Positions 52,101 through 60,164 of a stretch of DNA of 64,000 nt are shown in pieces (positions within the stretch are counted from its first letter, which is position 1; the number at the start of each line of letters is the position of its first letter). Location: NCBI GenBank assembly GCA_031280685.1, contig JAITGM010000010.1, positions 1-64,000 of the forward strand, written 5' to 3'. The position numbers and the translations under genes are program-made. The DNA comes from Christensenellaceae bacterium. Its GTDB lineage: Bacteria; Bacillota; Clostridia; Christensenellales; UBA1750. The notes under the pieces are model-generated. The model saw only the letters and a program-made list of their open reading frames with translations. It did not search any database and was not told where the DNA came from.

Positions 52101-52149
52101 GACCTTTTGGTCCCGAACCAAACGCGCTACCAAGCTGCGCTACACCTCG
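52073..52149 (-). tRNA. tRNA-Pro (anticodon CGG)
   Basis: Read on the minus strand, the 7-bp acceptor stem CGAGGTG/CACCTCG, D-arm, anticodon loop TTCGGGA (anticodon CGG) and T-arm GGTTCAAATCC are all present, with discriminator A and encoded CCA. It is intact because the phage core restores its 3' end. Confidence 0.95.
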
Positions 52150-52216
52150 AAAATGCGAGAAAATAGCCCTTTACGGCGTGACCTTGCCCATTCAGCAGAA
52201 CGGGCAGGCCGCCGTC

Positions 52217-52292
52217 TGGAGCCAACAAAGGGATTCGAACCCTTGACCTGCAGTTTACGAAACTGCTGCTCTACCTGCTGAGCTATGTTGGC
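52217..52292 (-). tRNA. tRNA-Thr (anticodon CGT)
   Basis: Acceptor stem GCCAACA/TGTTGGC, D-arm GCTC/GAGC, anticodon loop TTCGTAA in stem GCAGT/ACTGC, T-loop GTTCGAATC, discriminator T and encoded CCA. It lies 67 bp from tRNA-Pro and is probably co-transcribed with it. Confidence 0.95.
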
Positions 52293-52419
52293 GCTTCCAA
52301 AGCCCTTCGCCAAGGGGGGGAACAAGGTCAGTATAGCATAACATCCCCCGCTTGGGCAAGGAACTCGATAAAAGAGGGGCCGGCGACGCGCAGATCGCCC
52401 GCCCCTTCCTGTCGTCCCT

Positions 52420-52767
52420 TTAGTAGGTGCGCTCCTTGACCTTGGCGCGCTTGCCCACGCGCTCGCGCAAATAATACAGCTTTGCCCTACGCACCTTGCC
52501 GCGGCGGACAACCGCAATCGAGTCCACGCGCGGGCTGTGCAAGGGGAAGGTACGCTCTACGCCGATGCCGTAAGAAACACGGCGAACGGTAAAGGTTTCA
52601 CGGCTGCCGCCGTTGCGGCGCGCAATCACGGTGCCCTCAAAGGCCTGCAGGCGCTCGCGAGTGCCCTCCACAACCTTGACCTGGACGCGAACGGTATCAC
52701 CAATGGTGAACTCGGGAATGTCGGTCCGGAGCTGCTCGGTTTCGATGGCGCGAATGATTTCACTCAT
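52420..52767 (-). CDS. rplS: 50S ribosomal protein L19
   Basis: 115 residues, full length. [60 protein letters not shown] and [17 protein letters not shown] are the conserved L19 blocks. It sits at the 30S-50S interface. Preceded by GGAAGGAG and a promoter with a leader of about 100 bases. It is separated here from the usual rimM-trmD genes and lies between hflX and the tRNA pair. Confidence 0.97.
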   Translation of the reverse strand: MSEIIRAIETEQLRTDIPEFTIGDTVRVQVKVVEGTRERLQAFEGTVIARRNGGSRETFTVRRVSYGIGVERTFPLHSPRVDSIAVVRRGKVRRAKLYYLRERVGKRAKVKERTY

Positions 52768-52878
52768 GGGGTTTCTCCTTCCCTGCGTAGACGTTCTTGC
52801 CGCTTCTGCCTCCCTTTTGAGACGAAATGGCGGCAGACCGCCCGGCAGAGGACCATCCCATAAAACTCAACGGCAATT

Positions 52879-52907
52879 ATTATACCAGATTGCGCAAATG
52901 CGCGCAA
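52879..52907 (-). promoter_or_regulatory. rplS promoter and leader
   Basis: TTGCGC (52902-52907) and TATAAT (52879-52884) with a 17-bp spacer. The leader from about 52872 to 52768 is G/C-rich and can fold (GCCGGGCGGTCTGCCGCC); autoregulatory L19 leaders are known in Firmicutes, but I cannot confirm that structure here. Confidence 0.6.
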
Positions 52908-52967
52908 GTCCTCGATTTAAACTTTTCCCCGCGATGGAGCCCACGGTTAGGCAAGTTCGGCCACCGT

Positions 52968-54722
52968 TCAGCCCTCCAGCATATTCTTCGCCCTCTCGCG
53001 GTCGGCCGCGGCTAGTCGCACCCGCATCAGGCTGCCGTTTTCGCCAAACTCCTCGCCTTCAAGCTGGCCCGCGCCGCGCAAAAAGGCCATCACGTCCCCC
53101 CGCGTATAGGGCACGAAGAATTCCTCCAGCAAGGAAGCCGCCAGCAGCTTTTCCTCAATCCTTTGCAGCAATTTTCCTATCCCCTGCCCCTCGGTCGCGG
53201 AAACGGGCAGGGTATCCTCCCTTTCGGGTTGAATTCCCGGCGCTTGATCGGCCTTGTTGAGCAAATAGAGCCTCGGCGCTTCCGCAGCGCCCAGCTCGCG
53301 CAGAACCTCTTCGACCACCTCGCCCTGCAGGGCGAAGTTTTCGTCTGAAACGTCGCGCACGATGAGCAAAAGGTCGGCGTGCGCGGCCTCTTCCAGGGTC
53401 GATCTGAAGGCGCGCACCAGATCGTGGGGCAGCTTGTTGATGAAGCCCACCGTGTCGGTCAGCAGGCAGCGCGTGCCGCCCGGCAGCCGAAGGCGCCGCG
53501 TGACGGGGTCTAGCGTGGCAAAGAGCTTGTCTTCCGCCAGCACGTCGGCGCCCGATAGGCGGTTGAGCAGGCTGGACTTCCCGGCGTTCGTGTAGCCCAC
53601 CAGCGCGACCACGGGCATTTCGTGCCTTTCGCGGCGGCTGCGGCGAAGCTTCCTTTGCCTTTCGAGCTCGCCCAGCTCTTTCTCAATGTCGGTGATGCGC
53701 CTGCGAATGCGCCTGCGGTCCACTTCCAGCTTGGTTTCGCCCGGCCCCCTGGTGCCGATGCCGCCGCCCAGGCGCGACAAAGCGGTGCCCAAGCCCGTGA
53801 GCCTTGGCAGGCGGTAACGCATCTGCGCAAGCTCCACCTGCAGCCTGCCCTCGCGCGAGCTGGCGTGCCGCGCGAAGATGTCTAAAATCAGCGCCGTGCG
53901 GTCGATCACCCTGCATGGCAATAGTTCCTCGAGGTTACGCACCTGCGCGCCGCTGAGTTCGTCGTCGAAGATGATCAGCTCACAATCCAGGCTCTGGGCG
54001 ATGAGCGAAAGCTCTTCGGCCTTGCCGGAGCCTATGTAGGTCGCGGAATCGGCCTTTTGCCGGTTTTGGTTGAGCCTGGCCGCAACCTCGGCGCCCGCCG
54101 TTTCGGCCAGACGCCCAAGCTCCATCAGCGACGGGGAATCCGGGCTGTCTGCCAGGCCGACGAGCAGCGCCCGCTCGGCCCTTTTCTCAGGCGCCTGGGC
54201 CTGCGATAAAATGCGCCGATCAACCTCCTCGATGTGGCGCATGAACTCCGCCTGCGGGATGCGCTGAACTGGGTAGGCGCGGGTTAGTTCCACCGCCTGG
54301 CCGCCCTCCTCGCCCAGGAAGGCGGCGCAAAGCCCGGTGGGCGCGCCGTCTTCGGCCACGCCGAGCGCCGCCATCGCGTCGAACTTTAGCCGCCTTAGCG
54401 ACTGCAAATCAACAGGGGAAAGCGCCGGGTCGCCGCCCGGGTGCGTATGCAGGCAGCGCAGGCCCGAAAGGCGGCTCAGATCGCGCCTGAGGTGCATCCT
54501 CTCCAAGGGCACGCTGCGATCCGAGCCGATCGTAATGTCCACCACGTCGCCTTCGCGCGTCAAATACAGGCTGATTTCGCGGTTAATCCTGGCGCTGCAG
54601 GCCGCCAGGGCACGCAGCAGCGCCTCGGGCGCGAATTCGTCCCTCTCGATCTCCATTTCGCCCAGCTTTTCGATTTCAGCCAGCAGGCTTGCGCGAATTC
54701 CTTCGGTGTTTCCTTTAACCAA
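52968..54722 (-). CDS. hflX: Ribosome-associated GTPase HflX with JAMM-like N-terminal extension
   Basis: 584 residues from the TTG at 54722, which has GGAAGGAGG eight bases upstream; longer frames lack a signal. Residues about 60-190 carry CLHTHPGGDPALSPVDLQ, an H-x-H-P-x7-S-x2-D metal-site pattern (His92). The HflX domain follows (DSATYIGSGKAEEL, FDDELSGAQVRNLEEL, VIDRTALILDIFARHASSRE, GTRGPGETKLE), and the G domain with Walker A VGYTNAGKSSLLNRL (about 372-386), DTVGFINKLP and LLNKAD. HflX binds and splits stalled ribosomes. The long N-terminal form is typical of Clostridia. Confidence 0.95.
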   Translation of the reverse strand: MVKGNTEGIRASLLAEIEKLGEMEIERDEFAPEALLRALAACSARINREISLYLTREGDVVDITIGSDRSVPLERMHLRRDLSRLSGLRCLHTHPGGDPALSPVDLQSLRRLKFDAMAALGVAEDGAPTGLCAAFLGEEGGQAVELTRAYPVQRIPQAEFMRHIEEVDRRILSQAQAPEKRAERALLVGLADSPDSPSLMELGRLAETAGAEVAARLNQNRQKADSATYIGSGKAEELSLIAQSLDCELIIFDDELSGAQVRNLEELLPCRVIDRTALILDIFARHASSREGRLQVELAQMRYRLPRLTGLGTALSRLGGGIGTRGPGETKLEVDRRRIRRRITDIEKELGELERQRKLRRSRRERHEMPVVALVGYTNAGKSSLLNRLSGADVLAEDKLFATLDPVTRRLRLPGGTRCLLTDTVGFINKLPHDLVRAFRSTLEEAAHADLLLIVRDVSDENFALQGEVVEEVLRELGAAEAPRLYLLNKADQAPGIQPEREDTLPVSATEGQGIGKLLQRIEEKLLAASLLEEFFVPYTRGDVMAFLRGAGQLEGEEFGENGSLMRVRLAAADRERAKNMLEG

Positions 54723-55008
54723 GAGCGGTTTCCTCCTTCCAAAGAGTGCGGCGCGGCAGCGCCTTCGCGAAGGGGATTGAGGTTCGCCCTCCCGATGGCA
54801 GCGAGGGGGGCGGCGCACAGCCGGTTCGCCGCTTGAAAGGGCACTGTACTGTAAGGAAGGGGCGCGCGCCAGGCACGCCGTTGCGCTGGTTGGCCGTGGA
54901 TCCCCTGCGGGCCAACCAGCAAAAAGTGCCCCCAGGGCATAACCCAGCTCCGATCCCCCCTCCCTGCGGAACCTCCCTTTGGCAGGTCGGCGTTCCGCGC
55001 GGCCCCGG
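54723..55008. other. Intergenic stretch between serpin and hflX
   Basis: G/C-rich, 286 bp. I see a few hairpins (for example GGTTGGCC...GGCCAACC near 54890-54920) but no T-tract, clear promoter or gene. Confidence 0.4.
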
Positions 55009-56340
55009 CTACTGCGCCGCGCCCGTCGCCGGCTGCTCGGCGGCTTCCGGCGCCGCCTTCGAGGGCAGGTTGATCCAGCCCAACAGGAGCGGCAGGCCGG
55101 TCTCCTTATCCACCAGCGCCAGCAGGAAGGGCTCGGTCAGGTTCATGCTGGTCGCGCTCTCGCCGATGTCAAACGCGGCGGGCGAAAGATCGGGCTGCGC
55201 GGGTTCATCCACATTCACGCCGCTTTCGCTGAGCTTCAGCCGCGCCAGCGCGTCGAGCCTGTTGACATAGAGCGGGAAACCCTCCTGCTCGATGAAGGAC
55301 AGGCCGGCCCCCTGCCCAAAAGGCTTCTGCAGCCCCAAAAGGAGCAGGTCCTCGCGCAGATCGGCGCTTTCGCTCAAATCCAGGCTCGGAATCGTCAGCC
55401 GGATCGGGCTTTCGTCCAGCTCGGTGCTCAGCAGCCACTCCGCGCCCTTTTCGCTGAGCAATTCGGCGATTTCAGGGCGGATATTGTCGCTGGGCAGGAG
55501 CAGGCGCAGCTCCGTCCTGCCGCCCTGCATGGGGATGGCCGCAAGCTGGAAGTTTTCATCCTCATAGTAACCGAAAAGCCCCTCAGTATAGAGCATTTTC
55601 GTGGGCAAAAGGCCGCTTGGCGCGTCGAAAAAACCATCGAAGCTCTCGCCAAAGGGGAATGCTGCCGCGAACTTCATCGAGGGCGCCGCGCCGGCCAGTA
55701 AATAAAGCCTTTCGGCCGGAGTAGTCTGGGCATACAGCCCAGCGAATGCCTCGCTAAGCTTGGCGGCCTCCGCGTTCGCAGCCTGCGTGCCGCCCTCTTC
55801 CCCAAAGGCGGCGCTTTCGGTCCCCACGGCCCCCGCAAGCCCTTCGAGGAATTCCGGCTTGTAGCTTAGGGGCTCCCCGAGCACAAAGGCCGCATAGGGC
55901 TTGATCTCAAGGCTCTCAAGCAGGGCGGCGTAACCCTTCAGCGCCTCAGCAGGGTCAGGCGCAAGGCCGGTCTTTGCCGCGATTTCTTCAGCGGTTTCGG
56001 GGGCTGCGCCCAGCGCCAGCGCGTCAAAGAGCGCAAACAGAGCGGCTGGCGAGAGGATCGCGTTCTCGGCAGTCCTTCCCTCCATCATCGCGGGCAGCAG
56101 CCGAAAGCCCAGCGCCTGCGCCTGCAGGGCGATCTCGGCCGCATTGCCGGGCAGGCCGCCTTCGGGCGCGTTCCCCGCATCTTCCGGGCTCTGCGCCGGC
56201 GTTTCCGCCGTGGCCGCGCTTTCTTCGGGCGGCGTGGCGCCGCCCGAAGCCGGTGCGGCCACGCAGGCATTTAACGCGGGCGATAACGCCAGCAGCAGCG
56301 CCAGCAGGGCCGAAGCCCGCTTAAAAAAAGACCTATTCAT
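55009..56340 (-). CDS. Serpin-family lipoprotein
   Basis: 443 residues from ATG 56340 (GGAAGGG upstream). The N-terminal lipoprotein signal ends in ALNAC, so it is exported and anchored. After an Ala/Glu/Pro-rich linker comes a serpin fold: ENAILSPAALFALFDALALG, KFAAAFPFGESFDGFF, LRLLLPSDNI, LTIPSLDL, and the C-terminal EPFLLALVDKETGLPLLLGW. In the reactive-centre region the hinge reads ESGVNVDEPAQPD rather than the Ala-rich EEGTEAAAAT of inhibitory serpins, so protease inhibition is doubtful. It may have a structural or binding role at the cell surface. Confidence 0.85.
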   Translation of the reverse strand: MNRSFFKRASALLALLLALSPALNACVAAPASGGATPPEESAATAETPAQSPEDAGNAPEGGLPGNAAEIALQAQALGFRLLPAMMEGRTAENAILSPAALFALFDALALGAAPETAEEIAAKTGLAPDPAEALKGYAALLESLEIKPYAAFVLGEPLSYKPEFLEGLAGAVGTESAAFGEEGGTQAANAEAAKLSEAFAGLYAQTTPAERLYLLAGAAPSMKFAAAFPFGESFDGFFDAPSGLLPTKMLYTEGLFGYYEDENFQLAAIPMQGGRTELRLLLPSDNIRPEIAELLSEKGAEWLLSTELDESPIRLTIPSLDLSESADLREDLLLLGLQKPFGQGAGLSFIEQEGFPLYVNRLDALARLKLSESGVNVDEPAQPDLSPAAFDIGESATSMNLTEPFLLALVDKETGLPLLLGWINLPSKAAPEAAEQPATGAAQ

Positions 56341-56375
56341 AGCAAAAATCCCTTCCTTATCCTTTGATTTCGCGG

Positions 56376-56957
56376 CTAATCCATCTCGTCTATCGTCAAT
56401 GAAAACGAGGGCAGGCACTCTTCCAAAAAGCGCCTGGCTTCCGGCAGCTCGATCGCTTCAACCTTCTTGCGCGTTTCCCTTTCGGCCCGCGCGAACTCCG
56501 CGTTCCCGGCCTTTAACTCCTCAACGCACTTAATATAGGCGCAAATGGTGTCGGCAGCCTTCACCCGCCGCCATTCCGGGTCGTTTTCAGGTTCGATCAG
56601 CAGGCCCCGGAATGCCTCGCGCAGCCCTTCGGGCAGCGCCGCGTGCAGCTTCCCCGCGGCCAGGGCTTCGATCACCCCGAACGAGGCGCGAAACTCGGGC
56701 GACGCGTACTTAATCGGCGTGGCGATGTCCCCGGTGATGACCTCGGGCGCCTCATGATACAGCGCCAGCGCGGCCGCGCGGCCTGGGTCGGCGCCGCCGC
56801 CGAAGTAAAGGTTTTTATACAGCGCCAGCGCGTGCGCGACCATGGCCACCTGGTGGCTGTGCTGCGCCACGTCCTCCTTGACGCTGCTGCGCATCAAAGG
56901 CCAGCGCCGAAGGTGCTTCATGCGGAACAAATACGCGAAAAAGTGGTGCTTCGCCAT
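56376..56957 (-). CDS. yfbR: HD-domain 5'-deoxynucleotidase YfbR
   Basis: 193 residues from ATG 56957, with GAAAGAGGGG upstream. YLFRMKHLRRWPLMRSSVKED and DVAQHSHQVAMVAHALAL carry the first HD-family His pair; ALYHEAPEVITGDIATPIKY has the HE/D motif and catalytic residues; VKAADTICAYIKCVEEL gives the final Asp. YfbR-type enzymes dephosphorylate deoxynucleoside 5'-monophosphates and help balance dNTP pools. Divergent from thiT. Confidence 0.9.
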   Translation of the reverse strand: MAKHHFFAYLFRMKHLRRWPLMRSSVKEDVAQHSHQVAMVAHALALYKNLYFGGGADPGRAAALALYHEAPEVITGDIATPIKYASPEFRASFGVIEALAAGKLHAALPEGLREAFRGLLIEPENDPEWRRVKAADTICAYIKCVEELKAGNAEFARAERETRKKVEAIELPEARRFLEECLPSFSLTIDEMD

Positions 56958-56986
56958 TCCTTCCCCTCTTTCGGCAGGCAAGGGGC

Positions 56987-57015
56987 TTGACTTCCGCGCG
57001 AAATGCCCTTATACT
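56987..57015 (+). promoter_or_regulatory. Promoter of the thiT transcript
   Basis: TTGACT (56987-56992), 17-bp spacer, TATACT (57010-57015); it starts the riboswitch leader. Confidence 0.75.
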
Positions 57016-57039
57016 GCCTTCAACAACCGAATATTCTTC

Positions 57040-57130
57040 GTCGCTGGGGGAGCTTTCGCTGAGAGGAGCCGATTTTTCGGCTTTACCCTTCGAACCTGTT
57101 GTAGGTAATCCTACCGTAGGGAAGCGTTTT
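57040..57130 (+). ncRNA. TPP riboswitch (THI element)
   Basis: The conserved parts are all present in order: GGGGGAGC, CTGAGAGG, ACCCTTCGAACCTG, and GGTAATCC-TACCGTAGGGAAGC. A further hairpin-rich stretch (GGGCGTGTTTCGCCC and GGGCGCGTTTTCGCGCCC) precedes thiT and may form the expression platform that blocks translation or transcription when thiamine diphosphate is bound. Confidence 0.97.
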
Positions 57131-57258
57131 CGTCAAGGTCGGGCGTGTTTCGCCCGTCGTTGCCGGTTTGTCGTTTCATCGTTCGCGCCCCCTTTCATCC
57201 AAGCGAAAGGCGGGCGCGTTTTCGCGCCCGGCGGCGAGGCAAAGAAAGAAGGAAAACC

Positions 57259-57930
57259 ATGCTGGAGTACCTATCGTTTACCTTTGGCAAGCTGGCCGAG
57301 CAGAGCCCCGCCGTCTACGCCGCCCTGGCCATCCTGGCCGCCTTGTTCCTCGCGCTGTTCTTCACGGCCCGCACGGTCAAATGGAATGCGCGCATGCTCG
57401 CGATGGCCTCGCTTTGCATCGCGCTTTCGTTCGTCCTCTCGTGCGTGCGGCTCTATCGCATGCCGCAGGGCGGCTCCATCACCCTGGCCTCCATGCTGCC
57501 CGTGATGCTCTTCGCCTATGCCTACGGCTTCGGCCCCGGGCTGGTCTGCGCGCTGGCTTACGGCCTTTTGCAGTTCTTTCAGGATATGTACATCGTCAAC
57601 ATCTTCCAGGTGCTGCTCGACTACCCCCTGGCCTTTGCCGCGCTCTCGCTGGCCGCCTTCTTCCGCGGCTGGAAACACCCTCTCGCCCTGCCCGCGGGCG
57701 TTCTCCTTGGCAGCGCGGTTCGCGTGCTCATGCACGTGCTCTCGGGAGTGATCTTCTTTGCGGAATACGCCGAAGGCTCGGGCCACGGCCCCGTCGTCTA
57801 TTCGCTGATCTACAACCTAAGCTCGGTCGGCATAGATGGCCTCATCGTCGCGGCGCTTTCCTTCCTGCCCGCCGTGCGGGGGCTCGCGGAGCGCATCTGC
57901 GCCCCGCAAACGGGAAAATTCGCCTCCTAA
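57259..57930 (+). CDS. thiT: Thiamine ECF transporter S component ThiT
   Basis: 223 residues, six hydrophobic helices. MPQGGSITLASMLPVMLFAY is the S-component signature, and YGFGPGLVCALAYGLLQFFQ, DYPLAFAALSLAAFFRG and LIYNLSSVGIDGLIVAALSF complete the ThiT pattern. ThiT binds thiamine in the membrane and uses the shared EcfAAT module. Translation follows AAGAAGGAAAACC. Control by the upstream TPP riboswitch fits. It lacks the YuaJ-type N-terminal brevity: an extra N-terminal helix (residues 10-38) precedes the family core. Confidence 0.9.
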   Translation: MLEYLSFTFGKLAEQSPAVYAALAILAALFLALFFTARTVKWNARMLAMASLCIALSFVLSCVRLYRMPQGGSITLASMLPVMLFAYAYGFGPGLVCALAYGLLQFFQDMYIVNIFQVLLDYPLAFAALSLAAFFRGWKHPLALPAGVLLGSAVRVLMHVLSGVIFFAEYAEGSGHGPVVYSLIYNLSSVGIDGLIVAALSFLPAVRGLAERICAPQTGKFAS

Positions 57931-57947
57931 AGGCGTCAAAGCCATGA

Positions 57948-57987
57948 AAAGGGGGGAGTTCCTCGCCCGAGGAACTCTCCCCTTTTA
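57948..57987. terminator. Strong bidirectional terminator after thiT
   Basis: AAAAGGGGGGAGTTCCTCG is mirrored by CGAGGAACTCTCCCCTTTT; a 17-bp stem flanked by A- and T-runs, serving thiT and the leftward gene fragment at 58000. Confidence 0.9.
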
Positions 57988-57999
57988 GCCGCGTGCGTA

Positions 58000-58185
58000 T
58001 CAGCCCGCCTTCCTGCCCGCCAGCACGAAGCGATGCTCCCGGCTTTCGACCCAGCCCCGCTCCTCAAGCTCCGCCTGCAGGCGCATAAGCCCGTCGAAGC
58101 AGCGCCCAACCGTGAAGCCAGGCAGCTCCCACTCTATTGTCGGGCTTCGCTTGCCCGTTTTCTGCGGCGGTTTCCCGCCTATCCT
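58000..58185 (-). pseudogene. 3' end of a host gene cut by the second element
   Basis: The minus-strand frame ends at TGA 58000-58002 and encodes a plausible C-terminus: PTIEWELPGFTVGRCFDGLM, RLQAELEERGWVESREHRFV, LAGRKAG. Upstream of about 58130-58185 it loses coding character and reaches a stop at 58186, close to the integrase gene. I do not recognise the protein (the ending resembles some small SAM-dependent methyltransferases). The rest of the gene should be found at the other end of the element, beyond the window. Confidence 0.5.
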
Positions 58186-58258
58186 TTACACACATTACAC
58201 GATTATTCACGATTTGTCACCCCTTAAATGAACGGCGCGGAACCAAAATCGCACCACG

Positions 58259-59344
58259 CTATTCTTCGGAACCCTCGCCCTCCGGCGGCTTCGGCTCCAT
58301 GAGCTCGTCGAGCCGCTGAACCGTGTCGTCGTGCTTGTTAGGGTACAGATGACCATACGTACGCAAGGTGGTCTCCACGTCCTCGTGCCCCAGACGCTCC
58401 GAGATAAGCAGGATGGGAACGCCCATATCAACGAGGAGCGCGGCGTGGGAGTGCCGGAGGTCGTGGATGCGGATGCGCTCGACCCCGGAGGCGGCGCACC
58501 CTTTATCCATCTCGTGGTGGTAGTAGGACTTCGTGAACGGGAACAGGCGGTCGCCGGGCCGATAGTCATAAAGGCAAGGGAGGTACTCCTTCACGCTGTC
58601 GGCGACCTTCGCCGGGAGGGGAACCGTCCGCTTGCTTTTTTTTGTCTTCGGCTCCGTGACTACGTCCTCCCCCTCAATGCGCTGATACGATTTCGTGATG
58701 GAGACGGTGCCCTTTGAGAAATTGAAGTCCTCGGCGGTGAGCGCGAGGAGTTCCCCGATGCGCATACCCGTCCAGTACAGCAACTCAAAGCCGACCCGCG
58801 CCGGCCGCCGCTCCACGCAAGCGATGAACTCCGAGAACTGGTCGAGCGTCCAGAACTTCATCGTGTCGGCGTTTTTACTGCCCATGCTCCCTGCGGCGTG
58901 GCAGGGGTTAGCCGGGAGGTGGAAATACTTCACGGCGTAGTTCAGAACCGCCACAAGCTGATTATTTAGGGATTTGAGGTAGGTCGGAGAGTAGTCCTGC
59001 GCCAGAAGCCCCGCCTGCCATTTGCGGACGTGGGAGGGCGTGATTTTGTTTATAGGCAGGTCGCGGAAGAACGGCATGATGTGCGTCTCCATCACCCAGT
59101 CCTTGTTCTGCCGGGTGGTGGCTTTGAGCCGCGCCTCCATATCCTCCTTGTAGACATCCACCAGCGAGGCGAACGTCATGTCGCAGGACAACTGCTGCTT
59201 CGCAAGGAACTCGCGCTCGAAGTCCTGCGCGTCCTTTTTCCGCTCAAAGCCCCGCTTGTGCTTCCGGCGACGGGTGCCCGTCCAGTCCGTATAGTAGAAC
59301 AGGACATACCAAGTGCCCCGGTCTTTGTCTTTATAAACAGGCAT
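58259..59344 (-). CDS. int: Tyrosine-family integrase of element E
   Basis: 361 residues from ATG 59344 (GGGAGGTGG upstream). N-terminal AP2-like/arm-binding domain (YKDKDRGTWYVLFYYTDWTG), core-binding domain (TFASLVDVYKEDMEARLKAT) and catalytic domain with Arg in YWTGMRIGELLAL, Lys in TKKSKRTVPLP, HDLRHSHAALL, GHEDVETTLRTY with the nucleophilic Tyr in YGHLYP. Typical of Tn916- and phage-type integrases of Clostridia. It is the last gene of the leftward operon and its start overlaps the SAP-nuclease gene by 14 bp. Confidence 0.95.
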   Translation of the reverse strand: MPVYKDKDRGTWYVLFYYTDWTGTRRRKHKRGFERKKDAQDFEREFLAKQQLSCDMTFASLVDVYKEDMEARLKATTRQNKDWVMETHIMPFFRDLPINKITPSHVRKWQAGLLAQDYSPTYLKSLNNQLVAVLNYAVKYFHLPANPCHAAGSMGSKNADTMKFWTLDQFSEFIACVERRPARVGFELLYWTGMRIGELLALTAEDFNFSKGTVSITKSYQRIEGEDVVTEPKTKKSKRTVPLPAKVADSVKEYLPCLYDYRPGDRLFPFTKSYYHHEMDKGCAASGVERIRIHDLRHSHAALLVDMGVPILLISERLGHEDVETTLRTYGHLYPNKHDDTVQRLDELMEPKPPEGEGSEE

Positions 59345-60164
59345 TAGAGCCACCTCCCAGCTTCCGACGAACGACCTCCTCGGTCACGGCTTCATCATAT
59401 CGAACCTCAACAAGGCGGGTGCCATGCTCGGCACACCGCCGTTTCTTTTCTGCATCGCGCTCCCTCGCCCGGACGAACGCCTCCGCACCGCCCCAGTGCT
59501 CCTGCGGCTCGTAGTGCTGGATGCCTTGATACTCAAAGCCGACATTCGCCCCGACAGCATAGACATCCAGTTCGAGGCGACCGAGCCAGTCTGCACGGTA
59601 ATGGTGGACGACCTCGTCGTCCGGGAACAGAGCCTGCACGACGGAGAACAACTCCTCCTCGTTCCTCCAGACCCTAACCAGCTTCGGCAGCGAAGCCTTG
59701 ATTTGCTTCAAGCGCAGACGCTTCTCCTCCTCCACCCAAGAGGAGCGGAGGTCGCGGATACACTTTATATCCGCTTCAAGGTCTGGGAGGACGCTGTAGG
59801 CGCGGGTCGTTATTTGGTACAAAAGCCCTTTCCGGGAGAACTCCTCCAGTTCGTCAGATGGAAAGGAAGAAATGATACGGGCAACGAGAACGGGCTTGTT
59901 GCCCGAAAGTGGCAACCCCCTCTCCCGTAAAAGAGCCTTACAGTCGGCGACTGTCCGATTTTCCACCCCGACAGCACACGACGAATACTCCACAAGCCCC
60001 TCGGACAGGAGGAAGCGGTACGCCTCCTCGAACGAATCGAAAAGGCTCTGGTATGCGTGTTTTGGGAGGTAACCCTCGGCGACGCGCTGACCGTCCACAT
60101 ACTCCAAGAGATGAGCAAGAGCCTTTGTGACCCCGCACTCCTCGAAGGAGCCTACGCTATTCAC
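59331..60164 (-). CDS. SAP-domain PD-(D/E)XK-like nuclease
   Basis: 277 residues from the GTG at 60164, whose GTGAATAG overlaps the antitoxin stop; the longer frame to 60323 is only antisense shadow of the antitoxin. Residues about 60-100 form a SAP DNA-binding motif (RTVADCKALLRERGLPLSGN, KPVLVARII). The C-terminal 90 residues look like a restriction-endonuclease fold of the Vsr/DUF2726 kind: ELDVYAVGANVGFEYQGIQH gives the Asp and E-x-Q/K positions, followed by RDAEKKRRCAEHGTRLVEVR. The nuclease role is inferred from these residues. Overlap with a Phd-like antitoxin gene suggests a toxin or defence effector carried in the lysogeny operon. Confidence 0.65.
   Translation of the reverse strand: MNSVGSFEECGVTKALAHLLEYVDGQRVAEGYLPKHAYQSLFDSFEEAYRFLLSEGLVEYSSCAVGVENRTVADCKALLRERGLPLSGNKPVLVARIISSFPSDELEEFSRKGLLYQITTRAYSVLPDLEADIKCIRDLRSSWVEEEKRLRLKQIKASLPKLVRVWRNEEELFSVVQALFPDDEVVHHYRADWLGRLELDVYAVGANVGFEYQGIQHYEPQEHWGGAEAFVRARERDAEKKRRCAEHGTRLVEVRYDEAVTEEVVRRKLGGGSNACL

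Noticed and set aside
53510-53830. Minus-strand alternative frames within hflX
   Set aside because: Out-of-frame shadows in G/C-rich coding sequence; the HflX G-domain motifs fix the frame.
57145-57258. Upstream extension of the thiT frame
   Set aside because: It runs through the riboswitch expression platform; the ATG at 57259 has the ribosome-binding site and the family-typical start.
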